Source: Chryseobacterium gotjawalense
GTDB lineage: Bacteria; Bacteroidota; Bacteroidia; Flavobacteriales; Weeksellaceae
Reading direction: 5' to 3'
Assembly (NCBI RefSeq): GCF_030012525.1
Contig: NZ_CP124855.1
Coordinates: forward strand, 2,418,001-2,482,000
Length of the DNA: 64,000 nt
Position 1 is the stretch's first letter. Each line of letters begins with the position of its first letter. This document shows, one piece after another, positions 61,941 to 64,000 of the stretch. Below the pieces are notes generated by a model. It had not been told where the DNA came from. It did not search any database and was given only the letters and a program-made list of their open reading frames with translations. The position numbers and the translations under genes were made by a program.

Positions 61941-64000
61941 ATGAGTGTAACATTAGAAATAGGCAAATACAACGAACAAATTGAATCCGCGGGTTTTCAG
62001 AAAATGGAATTTTCCGACATTGATGAAGCGATTGCTAATCTCGAATTTATGAAAATGGGGTTCAACTATTTTCAAACGGGGGAATCACTTGTAGTGAGAT
62101 TAGATGAAGGACAAAAATCCCATTTGATTGATTACGATGCAATTATTCCGATTAAAGAAATTAGAAAAGAACTCGAAGATAAATACCATCCAAACTTAAC
62201 GAAAAATGAAAAAGAAATCCGATCGATTACAGCAAATGGCGAAGCGAAAATATCGGCAAACTCAAACTTTAGTTTTGAAGCGGATGCAACGACAAGGTAT
62301 GCAAAAACATCATCTGGCGAAAAATTACCCTTTAAATTGTTCAATCCCAATGAAACTGGTGCCGGATCCAATTTGCTACGGGAACCGCAAGATTCTTTAC
62401 GATCCAACGATTTTGCATTAGTAGAAAGACGTTTCGCTGAAAACAAATCACTCCAACTTTTTGGAAATGAAAAAATCGGAAGTATTGATGATGTTGCGTG
62501 GTTATTCAAAGCCCTAGAAGATGAAGCCGTAGAGCATGCCTTTTTAGTCTATGATTTTAAAGATAAAGGATATTTTGTTCAGCATATTTCAACTGGAACT
62601 TTTGATGCGGCATTTGTTGATAACCGGCTTTTGATCGGGAATGTTCTTGAAGCAAACCCTTCAGCAATCACTTTGGTACATAATCATCCAAGCGGAAATT
62701 TGAAAGTTTCTAAAGCAGATGTGGATTGTATTAACAAGTTGAAAAAAGCATTAGAAGATTCAGATATTAACGTAAACAGTGGAATCATTATCAATTTAAG
62801 AAGCGGAAAGTATGTCGTTTTTGATGAAAATGAAACTGCTCATATCTACATGAAATCTAATCCGGAATCTTTCAAGGAAATACAGCCCTATTCTTTTAGT
62901 AAACAGGTTCTGGTAGAGAATTATCAACCGGTGAAAATTACGAGCTCAGCTGATATTGCAAAATTTATTACTTCGCAAAAATTTGGAATATCCGATAAGA
63001 CGGAATTGTTGGTGCTCAACAACCAGCTGAATATCGTTGGAAAATTTATAATGCCTCCCGATAAACAGCTCGACTTTATTATTGCCAAGGTTGCACGGTT
63101 TGGTGGATCAAAATGTATTTTATATGGTAATAACATCACTCCGGAACAAGTTAACGTCTACAACAAAAAGCTTCACTTTTCGGGTATTGAAATTTTAGAT
63201 GCAATTCGATTCAACAGTGGAAACGCAAAGAAATTATATGAGTCTTTTGCTGATAATGGGGTATTAGAAAGTCCAAAAGAAATGAATGGCGAAGTACGCG
63301 AAAATTCAAATAATACTAATTACAAACAAAATCAAAAATCAAAAATTATGGAAAAGAAGGAATTCGATCAACAAGATTATTTACAAAACCAACTGAAATA
63401 TCTTGGCTTTGGTGAAGGCGATAAACTTCACAAAGATTTAGAAACTGGCATAAATTCGGCCGATAATCAATTTGAAATTACGATCGGTTCAGACAAAGCA
63501 TCAGCTGGCAATGAGGTGGATTTTACTTTAAAGTTTAATAAGACAGACAGTGGCGGAGTTTTCCTTAATTCCTATAGGGCTGTTTTGAACAATAATAAGG
63601 GAGAAGAAATATCACAGAACTTCCCGGTGAATAGAGAGAATACATTTACAGCGAAGGAAGCAATTAATTTATTAGAGGGACGATCTGTAAAAATTGAATT
63701 TACGAATCCAAAAACAGAACAGCTTGAACCTGCTTTTGTGAAACTGAACTTTGCGGAACCTAAAACGGAAAAAGGGAATTATAATTTTCAAAATTTTTAC
63801 AAAAATTATGGAGTAGATACCGATCAGATTGTAGAGAAATCCAATTTAATTTTCGACAAGCCGGAATATCGAGAAAGCACGATCAAATCTCTGGAAAAAG
63901 GAAACGTGGTAAAAGTGAAATTTGAAATGGACGACAACGTTGTTGAAGGGAAAGCAGTGCTCAATCCGCAATATAAGAACTTGAGTATCTACGATCAGGA
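61941..64000 (+). CDS. RadC-like JAMM/MPN protein, incomplete at window edge
   Basis: An open frame of about 686 codons running off the right edge; the ATG is at 61941 and no stop occurs. Residues about 170-300 contain a RadC-type JAB/MPN domain with H247-N-H249-P-S-G and D260 (KADVD), the zinc site pattern HxHx(10)D. A second, similar but degenerate domain follows (about 320-400, TELLVLNNQLNIVGKFIMPP, IIAKVARFGGSKCILYGNN) without the His motif. After about residue 470 comes a region typical of DUF3945-like proteins (DYLQNQLKYLGFGEG). RadC-like JAMM proteins are common on conjugative elements, but their substrate is unknown. Confidence 0.75.
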   Translation, partial: MSVTLEIGKYNEQIESAGFQKMEFSDIDEAIANLEFMKMGFNYFQTGESLVVRLDEGQKSHLIDYDAIIPIKEIRKELEDKYHPNLTKNEKEIRSITANGEAKISANSNFSFEADATTRYAKTSSGEKLPFKLFNPNETGAGSNLLREPQDSLRSNDFALVERRFAENKSLQLFGNEKIGSIDDVAWLFKALEDEAVEHAFLVYDFKDKGYFVQHISTGTFDAAFVDNRLLIGNVLEANPSAITLVHNHPSGNLKVSKADVDCINKLKKALEDSDINVNSGIIINLRSGKYVVFDENETAHIYMKSNPESFKEIQPYSFSKQVLVENYQPVKITSSADIAKFITSQKFGISDKTELLVLNNQLNIVGKFIMPPDKQLDFIIAKVARFGGSKCILYGNNITPEQVNVYNKKLHFSGIEILDAIRFNSGNAKKLYESFADNGVLESPKEMNGEVRENSNNTNYKQNQKSKIMEKKEFDQQDYLQNQLKYLGFGEGDKLHKDLETGINSADNQFEITIGSDKASAGNEVDFTLKFNKTDSGGVFLNSYRAVLNNNKGEEISQNFPVNRENTFTAKEAINLLEGRSVKIEFTNPKTEQLEPAFVKLNFAEPKTEKGNYNFQNFYKNYGVDTDQIVEKSNLIFDKPEYRESTIKSLEKGNVVKVKFEMDDNVVEGKAVLNPQYKNLSIYDQ

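Overview
The window comes from a member of the Bacteroidota, most likely class Flavobacteriia, and the house-keeping proteins look like those of the Chryseobacterium/Kaistella group. The DNA is AT-rich, promoters have the Bacteroidota -7 box TAnnTTTG, there are many short lipoproteins, and one protein carries a type IX secretion (T9SS) sorting domain. No rRNA, complete tRNA or CRISPR array was found.

Region 1 (about 1-18375) is ordinary chromosome: rnhA and dnaB, an MFS and an SMR efflux protein, a GH3-family protein, several small lipoproteins, mfd, pth, a beta-carbonic anhydrase and an M1 metallopeptidase. The M1 gene is broken twice: an in-frame TAA at codon 501, and a 1.4-kb ISL3/ISAon1-type insertion sequence at its 3' end with an exact 8-bp target duplication. 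Five intergenic hairpin repeats are present, four of them in tandem. Several genes have a -7 box ending exactly 4 nt before the ATG, which suggests leaderless mRNAs.

Region 2 (about 18385 to beyond 64000) is a large conjugative element whose right end is outside the window. From the left it holds a possible tRNA-derived att fragment, a tyrosine integrase, a repressor facing a small frameshifted Cro-like gene, two tandem DUF3853 proteins, and a replication module. That module has a DnaD-like protein, a Rep protein, eight 17-bp iterons with a perfect DnaA box, and a Toprim primase-like protein.

Region 3 (26317-39810) is the defence cargo. A PIN-like protein and a Shedu (DUF4263) nuclease lie on the minus strand. 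On the plus strand, an AlbA_2/ATPase protein is followed by a tightly packed seven-gene operon: type III restriction subunit Res, a membrane protein, methyltransferase Mod, a HEPN protein, a GIY-YIG protein, a 64-residue protein, and an SMC-like ATPase with a zinc hook and an RloC/PrrC-like C-terminus. This composite operon is the best candidate for an undescribed system.

Region 4 (39811-64000) is the transfer module. It starts with a second repeat array and a long hairpin, followed by two large surface proteins (one a T9SS substrate), MobC-like and relaxase genes, a ParA-like ATPase, and a CTnDOT-type set: TraE, F, G, J, K, M, N, the coupling protein, an M23 peptidase and a RadC-like JAMM protein cut by the window edge. 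The TraG/VirB4 ATPase has a DnaJ J-domain, with its HPD motif, inserted between Walker A and Walker B. The element seems able to integrate, replicate, transfer and defend its host. No antibiotic-resistance gene was recognised inside it.
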